A stretch of DNA of 64,000 nt from Deinandra increscens subsp. villosa (GCA_039602395.1 JBCNJP010000024.1:4318118-4382117); one strand, 5' to 3'; numbered from the stretch's first letter, positions 21,260 through 34,352 are shown. Numbers and translations are program-made. Notes: generated from the letters alone by a model not told the origin.

Positions 21260-22911
21260 TTCCTTTATGAATTTCGTATTAGATGCCTTACCAGCTAAAT
21301 GGGAAGGCAATATCTTGCTTCTAACTCATGATAAAGGATTCGATGATATTTCGTATGATGTTCTAACAATGAAATTTTTGGCACGAGAATTGGATATGAT
21401 GAGAGTTCAAGCTCTTCCAGCACAAGTTCAGAATCCAGATGTGTATTTTGGAGAAAATTCATCAATAATGCATGCTAAAGCCAAAACTATCACAAATCCA
21501 CCAACTATTGCATTCTATTTTGAGAATTCTTCAGCTAGTCATGCTAGTGTGTCTCGAGGTTCTTTGCCATATAAATGATTTTATGGCGTTGTTTTCAGCA
21601 ATGATTTCTTCATACGATGGGGTAGCGGTAGGAAAGTTGACGAGTGTTGAATTAACAGATGAAGACTATGAGCAAATTGATCCTGATGATTTAGAACTTA
21701 TGGATATCAATTGGTCAATGGCTATGCTTGTCCGGAGGGGTAAGAAATTTATGCAAAGAACAGGACGCAAGGATCTTAACCCTGAAGGAAAACTTGGGTT
21801 TGACAAATCCAAAGTTCGTTGTTACAATTGTCAGAATTATGGTCATTTTGCCAGGGAATGCAATAAGGCAAAGAAGCAAGAAACTACAAAATTGTATCAG
21901 AAGTATGCTGCTCAAAGTGCTAAAGCATCAGGAAGCAACTCTAATCCATCAAGTTCTAATGCAAATGCTAATACATCGAATTCAGACTCTAAAGCATTAG
22001 TCTCTCAAACTGGTGAAGGCTACAACTGGAGTGCAGATTTTCCTGATGAATCTGCGTTTCTGTGTACTGAAGATCAAAGTGTGAAAATTGAAGATGATCC
22101 TGAACTTCCAGGGGAAGACTTATTTGGAGAAGGTCAACAAGCTTTCATGGCTGATATTCAGGTTGATTCTAAAATCTGTGAACATTGCATGACTTCTGCT
22201 AACATATTGAAGGAACTTTCTGATGAGAAAGTTATGTATTACGACAAATACATGTTAGCAGAAGAAAACACAAAAATTTACAAACAAAGGTGGGAGGCCG
22301 TTAAGGCTGAACTGAAAAGTGAACGTGCTTGGAATCTGAGCACAAAAATTGAATTGAATAACAAAACTGAAGATTACATTTTTTGTGGAAAGAAGCTTGC
22401 AGAAGCTAATGCTAAAATTTCTGAATTAAACACTGAAATTTTAGATCTTCAAAGACAACTTGAAAATTTCAACAATTCAGCTTCCTTTGCAGGTTTTCTT
22501 TGCAAAGATGAAACTTTAAAAGAGGTGTTTAAAGAGTCGAAATGTAATTCAGTTCCACCACCGATTGTTCATGGTTTGGAACCAACTGACACTAAAACCA
22601 AACCATCCATTATGTTTGACTATTCTAAGTTCACTAAGAACATGATTGGTACTTCTGATAAACACAAAGGCACTTATAAGAAGAAGCCTGGCAAACATGT
22701 GTCCAAGTTAAACCATGATGCTCCGAAACAAAATGAGTCCAGTGATTTTGTGGGTGAAAAACCTGTCACTGAGACTAAGCCAACTGGTGCTGTTAAATTG
22801 ACACCTTTGGAGGAGAATATGAAAATAAAAGAAACTGAAAAGAAAATGAAAACTTTTAAAAATGAAAAATTTGCCAAAGGTCAAGATCTGTTTTATGAAA
22901 AGGACTTGTAA
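21260..22911 (+). pseudogene. Copia Gag, related to the gag-only element, frameshifted
   Basis: Frames 21267-21578 and 21472-22911 together cover the second half of a copia Gag. Shared words with the 11115-14228 protein include ALPxKW, LLLTHDK and the tract from QNPxxYxGENS to AKAK. A CCHC zinc knuckle (CYNCQNYGHFAREC) is present, and Lys/Glu-rich coiled-coil sequence follows. The N-terminal Gag is missing and a frameshift lies near 21578. After 22911 the frame breaks repeatedly. Confidence 0.75.
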
Positions 22912-24100
22912 CTGAGAGCAATTAAACCACACCTGATGTTAATGCAATTCCAGTTGCTCCTCCTAAGTCAGTGAAATTTAGTGGTGTTAGTTTTGGACCA
23001 GCTTCTGAATAGTGTGAGGTCAGTCAGAAGAAACCTCAGAAAGTTTAGAAAAATGACAAGAAATTGAAAAGTAAAATTGAGACTGGTGAATCATCTCAGA
23101 AATTGAGAATGTATTGTCTTAAAGGTAGTAATACCATTTTTCTGATGAGATGTTCCCATTGTGTTGTGTTGATCTAACACGAATTTCTAAGGTTTTCTAT
23201 GCGGAGTCTGAAGAGTAGGTTGTATCTAATCATGAAACTGTGGCAAATGTTTCATTGCTTGATTATAAATCAAAGGAAAATGATCAGCACTCTCGAACAG
23301 ATCATACTCTTCAAACGATCAAAGATCTGATTTTAGATCTTCTTTCTCAAATGATCAGAAATTTAACTCAAAGCCAAAAACTTCCAAAATACTCACCAAA
23401 GAGTTTTTACAATTCTGATGGTCAGTTTTCCACAAAAACAAATGCTTTTGATTATGAATCATACGGTTTTTGTGAAGATTATAATTTCTATGATGATTTT
23501 GGTCAATTTGAGCAAAACAAAGTCAAAAGGGTCAAACCAAAAGGTTATTCTGATCAATGCGGAGTCGATGAGTATGGCTTTTATAAGAAATTTGGGTATA
23601 TTACTCCTTTGCTTAAACCTCTTCCGATCTCCAAATCTCGGAGGTGTAAGACTAAGGCACCCAAGAAAGTTTCTCAGCAAATACGCGATGATAGCACCTC
23701 AAATGATTTAGGAAATGGTTTTCCTATGGTCTTTTTCTTTATCGTAGGAGGTGTTATCATTGCTATCAATGTGGTCATCTACGAAATAGAAGTTCGATTT
23801 TGGAAAAGAAACGTGCTTCTGCTATTACTAATGATAAATCTGATTCAGATTCAAAGTCTGATTTGAAGCCAAAGGTGATAGATGGAAAAGTGGTTACCAA
23901 ACAGTTTTTTAAAAGAGAAAAATTTTTCAAAAACCAAAAGTATTTTGGTAGTTCATCTACTGGTGATTCCACCGCTGATTCATCTATTTCGACATTAAGG
24001 CAAAAGTGGCTGCCAAAATTGTCTTCTAAAGCCACTAAAGATTTCTCCGAAGATACCGGTGGACCCAAAGCTGAAAGCTTGGGTCTAGATTCCAACTAAT
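22912..24100 (+). pseudogene. Decayed coiled-coil and linker part of the copia Gag-Pol
   Basis: Short frames (for example 23240-23866 and 23800-24099) hold Lys/Ser/Asp-rich sequence similar in composition to the C-terminal half of the 1037-aa Gag. Several stops and shifts interrupt them. No catalytic motif is seen. Confidence 0.5.
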
Positions 24101-24113
24101 TATATGCTACCAT

Positions 24114-25386
24114 GTGCAGGGTGCTCAAAAGCCAGCTGTCAACAACTTTTGGGTAGTTGATAGTGGAGCATCCAGGCACATGAGTGGTAATATTTCCCTG
24201 CTTTCTGATGTCAAACCAATTAACGATGGGAATGTTACCTTTGCTGGCGAGAAAGGTGGAAGAATAGCCGGAGAAGGAAAGATGGGTAACGAGAACTCTT
24301 CGGATTCACAACATACATCCTCAAGAGAATATTATTGGAGATTCGACTTCCGGAGTGCGCACACGACATCAATTGTCTGATTCTGTTGATGCTTTGATTG
24401 CTGAAATTCAGGATTCAGGGGTTCAGAATGAAGTATTTCATTCTTATTTTCTATTTCAAGTCGAGCCTACAAATGTAGACCTAGCGTTGCAAGATGCTTC
24501 TTGGGTAGAGGCTATACAGGAAGAGTTGCAACAATTTCAGAAATTAGGCGTTTGGCATTTGGTTGATTTACTCGCTAACTCAAAAGAATCTTGTGGAACT
24601 AAATGGGTTTTCAAATGCAAAAAGGACAATCGCGGTAAACAAAGCTCGATTAGTGGTTCAAGGTTTCTCTCAGATCGAAGGCATTGATTTTAATGAAGTA
24701 TATGCTCCTATAGCAAGGATTGAGGCTATTAGGATCTTTCTGGCTTTCGCAGCATATCACGGGTTTAAAGTGTATTAGATGGACGTTAAAAGTGCTTTTC
24801 TCAATGGGAAAATTCGTGAAGAGGTGTATGTGAAGCAACCGCCTGGTTTTTATGATCCAGATTTTCCTGATCAGGTGTACAAACTAGATAAAGCTTTGTA
24901 TGGTCTTCATCAAGCTCCATGAGCTTGGTATGAGACATTATCTACACACCTGCTTGAATATGGGTTTCAACGTGTAGGGAGGATCTGCTGCTAGTTCAAG
25001 TTTATGTGGATGATATTATCTTTTGAAGCACCATTGACAAATTATGCAAAGAATTTGAGCATGTCATGCAAACAAAATTCGAGATGAGTTCCATGGGGGA
25101 GATGGGTTTCTTTCTGGGCCTCCAGGTCCATCAATCTGTCAAAGGCATAATTTTGCATCAAACAAAATACGTGTCTGATATTTTGGCTCGGTTCAAGATT
25201 GGAGATGTCCGGATTCCAAGTACACCTATTCAGGTTTCTCATGGCCTTGAACCAGATGAATCTGGTGACAATGTTTATCCAACATTGTTTCGTGCCATGA
25301 TTGGTTCCCTTATGTACTTAACTGCTTCTCGTCCTGATATAATGTTTGCTGTGTGCTTATGTGCTAGGTACCAGGCAGATCCCAAA
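24114..25386 (+). pseudogene. Copia protease and reverse transcriptase remnants, integrase deleted
   Basis: The protease motif VVDSGASRHM lies at about 24153-24182. Within 150 bp the sequence changes to the RT domain, so GAG-pre-integrase and integrase are gone. RT words are SWVEAIQEEL, TKWVFKCK, ARLVVQGFSQ, MDVKSAFLNG, YGLHQAP, VYVDDI, FFLGLQV and SRPDIMFAV. In-frame stops occur at 24776-24778, 24920-24922 and 25024-25026, and one stretch before YVDD is missing. The sequence is cut by the CACTA terminus at 25387, and RNase H is absent. This was probably an autonomous relative of the gag-only element. Confidence 0.8.
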
Positions 25387-26090
25387 CACTACAAGAAATT
25401 AGGGTGTTCACCCACACATGATATGTGTGGGCAAATGGGTATAATTCATGGGTATTTGTTTGTACCTACACATAAATTAAGTGTTAGTATGAGTGGCCGG
25501 AGCACTGAAGATAAATGTCTATGCCTACACATTTTTTATGTGTAGGTAAATGGTCGAATTTACCCACACATATATGTGTCGTTAATATTATTAATATGTG
25601 TTGGTAAAAGCCTTACATTTTCTTCAAATAACAAGCGTGTGGCGTGTGGTGTATGCTGACATGGCAGAGTCTTTTACCTACACATATTATGTGTAGGTAT
25701 ATATTAGTGACGTGGCATCTGACGTGGATGCTGGCATGGCAGATACATTTTTACCTACACATACTATGTGTACGTATATTATAGTGACGTGGCTGCTGAA
25801 ATGGTATATATAATTTTATCTACACATAATATGTGTAGGTATATAGTAGGATATACCGACAAAAAATATGTGTAGGTAAAACATATTATTATGTATAGTT
25901 AAGTCACTGCAATTTCATTAAATAAATGTGTGGGTAATTATAATATTATGTGTAGTTAAAATTAACTTTTATGTAGGTATTGATTTCATTATGTGTAGAT
26001 AGAAATAAACATATGTTGGTATAATATAATTATGTGTACATATAAGACACAATATATGTAGGTATTGATCTTTAAATTCCATAATCACCG
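25387..26090 (-). mobile_element. CACTA (En/Spm) element terminus with palindromic subterminal repeats
   Basis: CACTACAAGAAATTAGGG begins at 25387, the classical CACTA terminal inverted repeat, and interrupts the copia RT. The next 600 bp hold at least six palindromes built from CCTACACATA and TATGTGTAGG (for example around 25520, 25570, 25680, 25760 and 25825). In En/Spm elements such subterminal repeats bind the TnpA-type protein. The element lies with its genes on the minus strand, so this is its 3' end. The opposite terminus was not found and probably lies in or beyond the gap at 37407. Confidence 0.8.
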
Positions 26091-26220
26091 ACGCATAACA
26101 TCTAAAAAGCATTGTTTACATTCAATCCACAAATACCAGCTACTAAAAGAAACAAAGCAGAATACGTTGTATCATAAGTCACTAAAAGTTAGATAAACAG
26201 AATCATGAGTCACCAAATTA

Positions 26221-29200
26221 CTTGTCAAGCACAGTTGTATCTTCATCTTCAGCTTCATAGTCAGTTTCTTCATCAAAGTCTGAACCATTAACTTGAGAAG
26301 CTCCGGGTGTGCTAGGTGGAGGCAAGATATTATTATCAATCAATGCTTGTTTCATTGTTGCACACAAAGCTTTCAGCGATTGAACTTCATCAGCCAGATC
26401 GTCATACGAAGGGCGCTTTGATTTTTGAGTAGAACCCTTTGGAACAGGATCACGTCCCCAACCATTCAGACGAACAGAGGATCATCCAAGTACATTCTCG
26501 ATGATCAACTTGTCGCTCATCAATCCCTGATCAGGATTCTCTTTTCTCATCTTCATCATCTCATTCTGTAAGCGTGACATTATAGACAATTAGTACAATC
26601 CATGTTGTATAATAACCTACTATATGATTAATCATAAAAATTAAAGGCTGCTTTTGTCCTAAATTACAAGATACACACAACAGTTTGCAAAGCGTAATCT
26701 TTATTTGCACATAAGTTCTATCTTTCATAGAGTTGGCAATTTGGTGGGTTGGTCGAGATGTGTAACGGGTCAAAAGATTTAACTGTTGCACAAGTCAGTT
26801 TGGGTTAACCTAAAGTACTTCTATTATTACGTGCATCCAACAACAAATGCAAAAAGTCTCATTTTCCCTTCATAACATTGTAATGTATTGATGACATTAG
26901 CTCTGGTACACAAGATTATTTCTTTAGACACAATAGCATCCAAGATTGCATGAGGAATAGTAAACTATATTATTAGGCCTAAACTAAACTTTATATGCTC
27001 ACCACTAATTTCGTCAAGTTTGTAAAATCATAAGAAAATTAAAGTACACTTACATAAAGCGCAGCCGCATCGTCAGATATCCAACCCTTCTCTGCATCCC
27101 AGTGGGTAAGTCTCCACGTCTCAATTTGACCAGACGATAAATTCAAATCTTGTCCACTCTCCAGGTGATAACGTACAGTGCTCTTCGAACCATTTCTAGT
27201 ATCTGTCTTACGCTTTCCACGTGCCTCAACCCTCTTTTTTGCAGTTTCCTTAAAAAAAATACAAACATATTGCAACATAAAATATTTGACCGAATTAAGA
27301 AATATTGAATAATACAATTAACATATTTAAAACTTTGTTACAACTTTACCAAGAATTTTGGATCAGACCACTTATTATAGAGATATTCCCAATCTACTTC
27401 TTTGGCAACATCGGAAGGGCGTGAGGCCTTCGCCTTTGCAAGATTTGTTTGATCTTTCGATCCTTCCATCTGTTTGAAGTGCTTATGCAACTCAGCTCGG
27501 TAACCTCTCCATGCCCTTGCCATGTAGCTATCGATAACATGACAAACTTCCGTATCCTCCACATCAATGTCAAATATTGTCTTTAAAGAACACATGAAAC
27601 AAATATATTAACTGGTTAGTAAATGTAGATGTTAAAAGCATACCAAACTACAATAAGAAACTTACAGTTAGCTTCTGGCGTAAAGGCACCCTAACTTCAA
27701 TCGGTGTAGACCTCCACTCTTTATAAGCAAAGCTACAATTGTTGCGCAATATGTAGCCACACTCGAACATGAACTTGGACTTGTTATCAGAAACTACTTT
27801 CCTCATTTGAAAATTGAACGTCACTGGTAATCTCGTCTTACATACTTTCATGATGCTTCGAGCTCCCTTGCCACACGTTCCACCACGTTTTTTGATGGGG
27901 TCAGTTATTCCATTTTCTAGCTCTGTGTCTGGAGAAGCTGTCATGGCTACAAACAGATAACGGAACATATGAAGATTAACAACATTACATGCAACAAGTA
28001 TTAGCAAGTATATTCTAACAAATTTACTAACCATGTTTTGGAGATTGTTCCTGTTCTTGAGATGGCTCTGTATTAACAACCACATATGTTAGAGATGAGT
28101 GTATTCACTTAGTCTTTTATAAGATTAGAATAACTAGTTAGTATGAGTAAACGAAAAAACTAGTGAACTGGTACCTGATGTATCAGAGGTCAGATTAGGT
28201 TGATTCCTTGCATGTGAAGAGGTCTCATTTGTAGGAGTTACTTTCATCTTCGTCTGACGAGCTCCTATGTCACACATGCTGCCACGTTTTTTGCCTGTCA
28301 AACCATTTCCACTAGAGGTCAGAGTAGGTTGATTCCTTGCAAGTGAAGAGGACTTGTGTGCAGAATTCAATTTTCACAATATTGTCTCTCGAGCTCCTTT
28401 GTGACACGTATTGCCACTTTCTTTGTTTGTCACATCATTTCCAGGAGAATTGATATTAGGTTGCTTGTCTACAACCAAATACAAGAAGATATCTATTAAC
28501 AACATTGCCTACATAAAGTATAAACAAGTAAATTTGAACATAATTACTAATAGGTAGTCGAGGTTGTTGTTCTTGCTCTGGGTCTTGAGATTTCCCTGCA
28601 TAGATATCCAGGTTTGATGTGTCTTTAAATAAAATTACAAAACTAGTATAAATACTAAGTAAGGATACATATGCAGACATTAGTGAACCGGTACCTGATA
28701 TTGGAGACATTGGATAAGTTCGAAGACTCGAGACTTGAAAGGCTGTATCTATAGCAATATTAAACATACACAAAAATTAGCGTAGCTAATATTACATTCT
28801 TGTTTGAGTTTATATGACCGAACTTAAAATAAACCGCAAAGCAAACCACTCACTGGTGTTTAAACTTTTTATTTGGCCAAGTAAAAGTAAAAAAATTCTA
28901 CGAAATGAGCGGTTTGGACGGTTTTACCGTTTTAAAGTGGACTACACACACCCCTTTGTACCTAATAATAAAAAGAAATTAATCTGTCACATACCAGTAC
29001 GACGTCCAGCTTCTTTATGGTCCCCACCTTTTTTAACCATCCCGCCTCGTCTTGATATTTTGCTGTATTTAATAGTTATAAAAAAAGTAAGCATCTATCA
29101 AGCCAACATATAATACTATATTTAAAAGTGAATACCATATCAAATTTATACCAAAAGAAACAATGTTTTTCATAAATTCTCGACCATAACAAAGACAGTT

Positions 29201-29646
29201 GAAGATAAAAAGAGGGCTCGTCAAAATTAGTACCTTGATTGATGAATCTGGCTTGATGGCAGTGTTGTACCGAACGCTCCTGAGAAAGACGTGAGATCAA
29301 AAAACATAAATAGAGATGTTAAACATAGTATATCATGGGGGAGAGGGATAAAAAATAGCAGGAAGAAGTATTGGTTTTTTAGCGCCTATATTTTGGAGCT
29401 ACCTTTTAGGAGAAAACCAATCAACGTGATTGGAGCTAACTTTTAGGAGAAATCCGATCATGGTGATTAGTTTCCAAAAATAATATACCATCATATTATT
29501 ATATGTATAAAATAAATTTAATTACAAAACAACTAGATATTTGAACTATATACAACTTACGTATTAAACAGCTTTTGGGTCCTGAGGTTTTACCAACCCA
29601 ATAACATAGTTGTTGAAATAATTAGGATATACTAATAAAATCATTA

Positions 29647-29683
<37 letters not shown>

Positions 29684-30779
29684 ATTTGTGTTAGTTAAAG
29701 AACATTTGACTTGAATAAAAGACTGTACCTGTTACCTTTCCTAACTCAGGGCGTTGTAGTTGTTCTTGAAGTAACACATCATCCCCGTTCTCAAATTCAT
29801 CATCGCCGACATACTCATCATCTTGGCCAACATCATCTTGAACTGACACATCGCCCTCGTTTTCAAAATCATCATTTCCATGATCCCCATGTACTTCATA
29901 CTCATCATCTTGGCCACCATCAACTTGTCATTATAACGACATTTAAAAGTAACAAATAATAAAAAATATAAGAACAAGGAATTAGTCGAATCATTGAGCC
30001 TAAGTACCTACCTTGAGATCTCATAATAGCATCATCAATATCATCAGCATCATTCACATCATCCATTACTCTGTCTCATCTGTAACTTACTACAATCATA
30101 TAAAATATAGTTTTATTAGTGCCTTTGTTATCACTAGTCAATACACCATAAAATAACATCCATAAGGTTATACCTTCAAACCTGTCATCATCCTCAGCAG
30201 TATCTTCATCTTCTTCATCATGATCATCATCCTCCTCATCCTCATCAACAAGACTAAACTGCGGCTTAGCTCCGTGTGCAATACAATTAGCCTTGTTCAT
30301 ATTTTGGTTTGAAACCTCCTTTAGCCCTTGTAACCCTTTTGTTTGTGAGCGTAATTCCCTGGTGGCGATTAATTTTCTCCCCCTAGCTAATTTCGAGAGT
30401 TTTTTTATTGACATTGGTGCAACGTATTGCTTTCGAGGTTTCTACAACAAAGTTATAATAATTAGAGAAGAGTTGTATTAATATAAGATAATAAAAAAGT
30501 TGGTAAGCCATTTACCTTTTTGGATACTTCCTCCTCCATATCGTAAGTAAAGTCAGGATCTCCATCATTGCTATTTGATGATGATAATCTTGTTTTCCTA
30601 TTTCCTTGACTATCTACTAAACTAGTGAAAGATTTTGAAATGTTCGTAATACCTAGTGCTTTTTGTTTGTCTTTACATTCTTGAATCCTCAATTGTCTCT
30701 TTTTCTCATAATCAGTCATGGAGTTTTTTCCACCTTGAACTTGCTTACCGTTTTTTAGCTTCATTTTGTACCTGTTCAA
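26221..30779 (-). pseudogene. CACTA TnpA/Ptta-type gene, about a dozen exons, with stops
   Basis: The minus-strand exons encode an N-terminal basic segment (MTDYEKKRQLRIQECKDK, from 30779), very acidic Asp/Glu stretches (30443-30175, 30060-30012, 29930-29740), a Ser/Thr-rich part with internal repeats (about 28625-28170), and the Ptta/En/Spm domain (27960-27660, 27590-27350, 27250-27060). The last exon (about 26575-26221) has a helix and an acidic tail. Several exon borders have GT/AG signals, for example AAAAAG|GTAAAT at exon 1. In-frame TGA codons near 28374 and in the last exon (VLG-stop, about 26486) suggest loss of function unless the exon model is wrong. In the family this protein binds the subterminal repeats and works with TNP2. 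Confidence 0.7.
29654..29681. repeat. (TA)n microsatellite in a CACTA gene intron
   Basis: An uninterrupted run of alternating TA of roughly 30 bp. No function can be read from it. Confidence 0.9.
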
Positions 30780-31389
30780 TGGTGAAGAATTAGATGCGTA
30801 CTAATTTTCATAAGAGATAACTTAATTATATCCAATAATCAACAACGTTGCATTACAACAAACTGATATGAAATAGATCCGTATAGTTTTCATCAAACAC
30901 CTTAAACACAACCTATGAACGAACTAAAGATTCAAACCACCCAAATCCACGCCCTAGATCATCCTCAACTCATTTACCAAAACCAAAAACTACTAATTAA
31001 CTATTGACAGCGTAATGGAAAAAACAACAAATTAACTATTGACAGCATAATGAAACAATATAATTCTTGATGATTAAAGAAATGCTAATTGATAGACGTT
31101 ACCGATTTCAAGGTGATGCAGATTGCAGGCAGATGATCATAAACCAGTTGATTGGATCAGAACGATATGACCTAGAACCGATTATTGAATTTGTATATGG
31201 AGAATGAAAAGGGGATTGTGAGTGAACAGAAATGGGAATTATCGAAAACACTAGAGCGAATAGTGATTGTTTCACACAGCGATTATTTGGGAATTGGGGG
31301 AACTGAAATAGGAATTGGGAGGGAGGTTTAATTTTTTTGAGAAAAATTAGGAGGGAGTTAATTAGATGATATACGATTATATTCATTAA
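30780..31389. other. Region upstream of the CACTA TnpA-type gene
   Basis: No coding sequence was identified. Being directly upstream of exon 1, it should include the promoter and untranslated leader of the minus-strand gene. No clear TATA box was seen. Confidence 0.4.
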
Positions 31390-32560
31390 TTAACCATATG
31401 CACCATTCGGTCATGGTCTTGACCGAGCACTTTGATGGTGTTGGTGGACCCGATAAGGCGTTGGAGTCATGATTCCAAGGAAACCTCATCAACCGGCATT
31501 AATTGGAATGACATGAAACTATGCATTATCTCGGATGTTCATGTATATGATCATCCAAATTGAAAAATTGGGCGTCAGGTCATGACTGAGCACTTTGATG
31601 GTGCTGGTGGACCCGATAAGGCGTTGGAGTCATGATTCCAAGGGAACCCCATCAACCGGCATTAATTAGAGTGACATGAAACTATGCATTATCTCGGATG
31701 ACCATGTAATATGATCATCCAAATTGAAAAAAATGGGCGTCGGGTCATTATCACTTTGATGGTGCTGGTGGACCCGATAAGGCGTTGGATTCATGATTCC
31801 AGGGAAACCCCATCAACCGGCATTGGAGTGACATAAAACAATGCATTATCTCGGATTGTCATGTTATATGATCATCCAATTTGAAAAATTGGGCGTCTGG
31901 TCATGACCGAGCACTTTGATGGTGTTGGTGGACCCGATAAGGCGTTGGATTCGTGATTCCAAGGAAACCCCATCAACAGGCATTGGAATGACATGAATCT
32001 ATGCATTATCTCTTATTAACATGTAATATGATCATCCAAATTGTAAAAATTGTGCGTCGGGTCATGACCGAGCTAGCACTTTGATGGTGTTGGTGGACCC
32101 GATAAGGCGTTGGAGTCATGATTCGAAGGGAACCCCATCAACCGACATTAATTGGAGTGACATGATCAAACTATGCATTAGCTCGGATGATCATGTAATA
32201 TGATCATCCAATTTGAAAAATCGGGCGTCTGGTCATGACCGAGAACTTTGATGGTGTTGGTGGACCCGATAAGGCGTTGGATTCATGATTCTAAGGAAAC
32301 CCCGTCAACAGGCATTGGAATGACATGAATCTATGCATTATCTCTTATTAACATGTAATATGATCATCCAAATTGAAAAACTGTGGGCTGGGTCATGACC
32401 GAGCTAGCACTTTGATGGTGATGGTGGACCCGATAAGGCGTTGGAGTCATGATTCGAAGGGAACCCCATCAACCGGCAGTAATTGGAGTGACATGAAACT
32501 ATGCATTATCTCTTATTAACATGTAATATATTCATCCAAATTGAAAAATTGTGAGAAATT
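31390..32560. repeat. Seven tandem repeats of about 160-170 bp
   Basis: Each unit contains GGACCCGATAAGGCGTTGGA (near 31448, 31610, 31769, 31928, 32095, 32264 and 32427), followed by CATCAACCGGCATT, CTATGCATTATCTC and a GATCATCCAA/ATGATC palindromic part. Spacings vary between about 159 and 169 bp. Units differ by small indels and substitutions. The period is close to a nucleosome repeat. The array sits inside the CACTA cargo region and has no reading frame. Confidence 0.9.
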
Positions 32561-32569
32561 TAATCGCGA

Positions 32570-33480
32570 TTAATTTATTTGGAATTTTTATATATATTTT
32601 TTTATAAAATATATTTATATATTAATATATATGTATTTTAATAACTTTTTATACACTTTAGGTTAGTTTTACATTAAATTTAAATTAGAGGGACTATAAT
32701 TATAATATTTTGCGGTTTTAAAAACCCTGTCGTTGTATAAATAGAAACCCTGGTTTGTGGAATGCAAAGTTTAAAGTGGAACAAGAGTTGAAGGAAAGCA
32801 AAGCAGAGGCTATAAGACTCAAGAAATTGCTGAAAATTTCGTTATTTAGTTTATTGATTTGTGTAATTGCATATGTTATTTTCTTGTTGAATGTAGTTAT
32901 TGTGTGATGTTTGCAGTGTTTGTTCTATCATCTATGTACTTTTCTTATTTCAATGTTTGATGTTGTTTATAAGTTATCAATGAAAAAAATCCTTTTATTG
33001 CAATGTTCTACTTGAATTTGGTTTCATTATTGTTTTGGTATTGTTCCGGCGACCCTTTAGAAGTTAGAACTTTGCACGTGTAATAGACTATTAGTGTATA
33101 AGATTTTAAGTTCCCAATTTATTTTTTCTATTTACATATAGTATTTGTGCTTAACTAGCTAATATTTTTAAATTTGTATAAGATCCCTGTTTAGCTAACA
33201 ATTGACTTTTAAAAATCATCCAAAACAAACCTCGTCTAGCTTGTCAAGAAAATCATGCAATATGAGTCATCATTACCACTATTAGTTCGCTTGACCCCGC
33301 TGGCTACCTCCGCCCATGTTTTGAAACTATATATATTATATTCTCAATAATTCAAAATAAAAGGATAATACGGTTAATGATGGGTCACCTAGGGCTAATT
33401 ACGACTTATTGATGTTCATTTATATATATTACATTAATAATTGGTGAGGTCTCTCACAAAATGCACTATTCATATCCCCA
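32570..33480. other. AT-rich noncoding stretch, possible promoter at 32736
   Basis: No coding frame was identified. GTATAAATAG at about 32735-32744 could be a plus-strand TATA box, followed by a purine-rich leader-like sequence, but no ORF of note follows before 33010. Nothing further is supported. Confidence 0.35.
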
Positions 33481-33830
33481 CCTATAGGAACATGACACGT
33501 GTCATGTTCCACCACTAATAATATGACACGTGTCATGTTCAACCAATAATAGATTGTCACGTGTCGTAGTGGCTTTTTAAAATTTTACTCGTTGTGACCC
33601 ATAATCACTATTCATATCTAGGCCACTACGTGGCCTGACACGTAGCCACGTTTTAGGCAATGTGGTAACACGTGGACACGTGTTAGGCCACGTGTCATAT
33701 GTAGGCCAATGCTTTTGCGACACATGGTCATGTGTTAGGTCACGTATGGCAATACGTGGCCACGTGTTAGGCCAATGTTTTTGCGACACGTGGTTACATG
33801 TTAGGCCACATGTTATGTACAGGTGATATT
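33481..33830. repeat. Cluster of CACGTG palindromes
   Basis: A perfect 24-bp palindrome centred on CACGTG spans 33487-33510 (arms GGAACATGACAC). A second ATGACACGTGTCAT lies about 30 bp further on. At least eight more CACGTG or near-CACGTG sites occur up to 33800, joined by repeats of TTAGGCCA. CACGTG is the plant G-box, bound by bHLH and bZIP factors; here it may be only the unit of a decayed repeat. Confidence 0.75.
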
Positions 33831-34035
33831 TTTTTCAGACTTAAGCGCGGGTGGTCAACTTTTAGACCACTTTTAGAGTTTTTGACTTTGCTCACAACGT
33901 TTTGAAAAATGGGTGTTAGGCCGCGTGTCATGTACATGTGGTATTTTTCAGACTTAAGCGCATGTGGTCAACTTTTAAATCACTTTTAGAGTTTTTTGAC
34001 TTTGGCCACGACGTTTCGGAAAATGGGTAGCCAGC
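33826..34035. repeat. Diverged direct duplication of about 115 bp
   Basis: CAGACTTAAGCGC, GTGGTCAACTTTTA and TTTTTGACTTTG recur at 33838-33905 and 33952-34015 in the same order. No gene is present. Confidence 0.75.
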
Positions 34036-34214
34036 CGAGAAGCGCGGGCGGATCACCATCTTGTTTACAACATTATTGGTTTATCACGGTTACTGATGGG
34101 AATTTCGATTACCATTGGCTAGCAATGATAGATCATTTAAAAAAAATATTAGATATAAAATGTTTTAGTTAGTTTAGATAGTATTCTTAACACATTAGCT
34201 AAAAATTATTCTAA

Positions 34215-34352
34215 AAAAATAAATCATTTGGGCAAATTTAAAAAATAACTAAAAATTAACTAAAAATTAAACATGTGTGTAAGAATCGAACCTGGGTACT
34301 ACAGATTACATCCTAGTTCCCAAACCAGCTGGGCTAGCAAATACTTTGTTTA
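34215..34352 (-). repeat. tRNA-derived SINE-like sequence
   Basis: On the minus strand TAGCCCAGCTGG (34336-34325) matches the pol III A box and GGTTCGATTC (34292-34283) the B box. The spacing is suitable for a tRNA head. A T/A-rich tail follows. A functional tRNA fold is not obvious, so a SINE or tRNA pseudogene is more likely. Confidence 0.5.
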
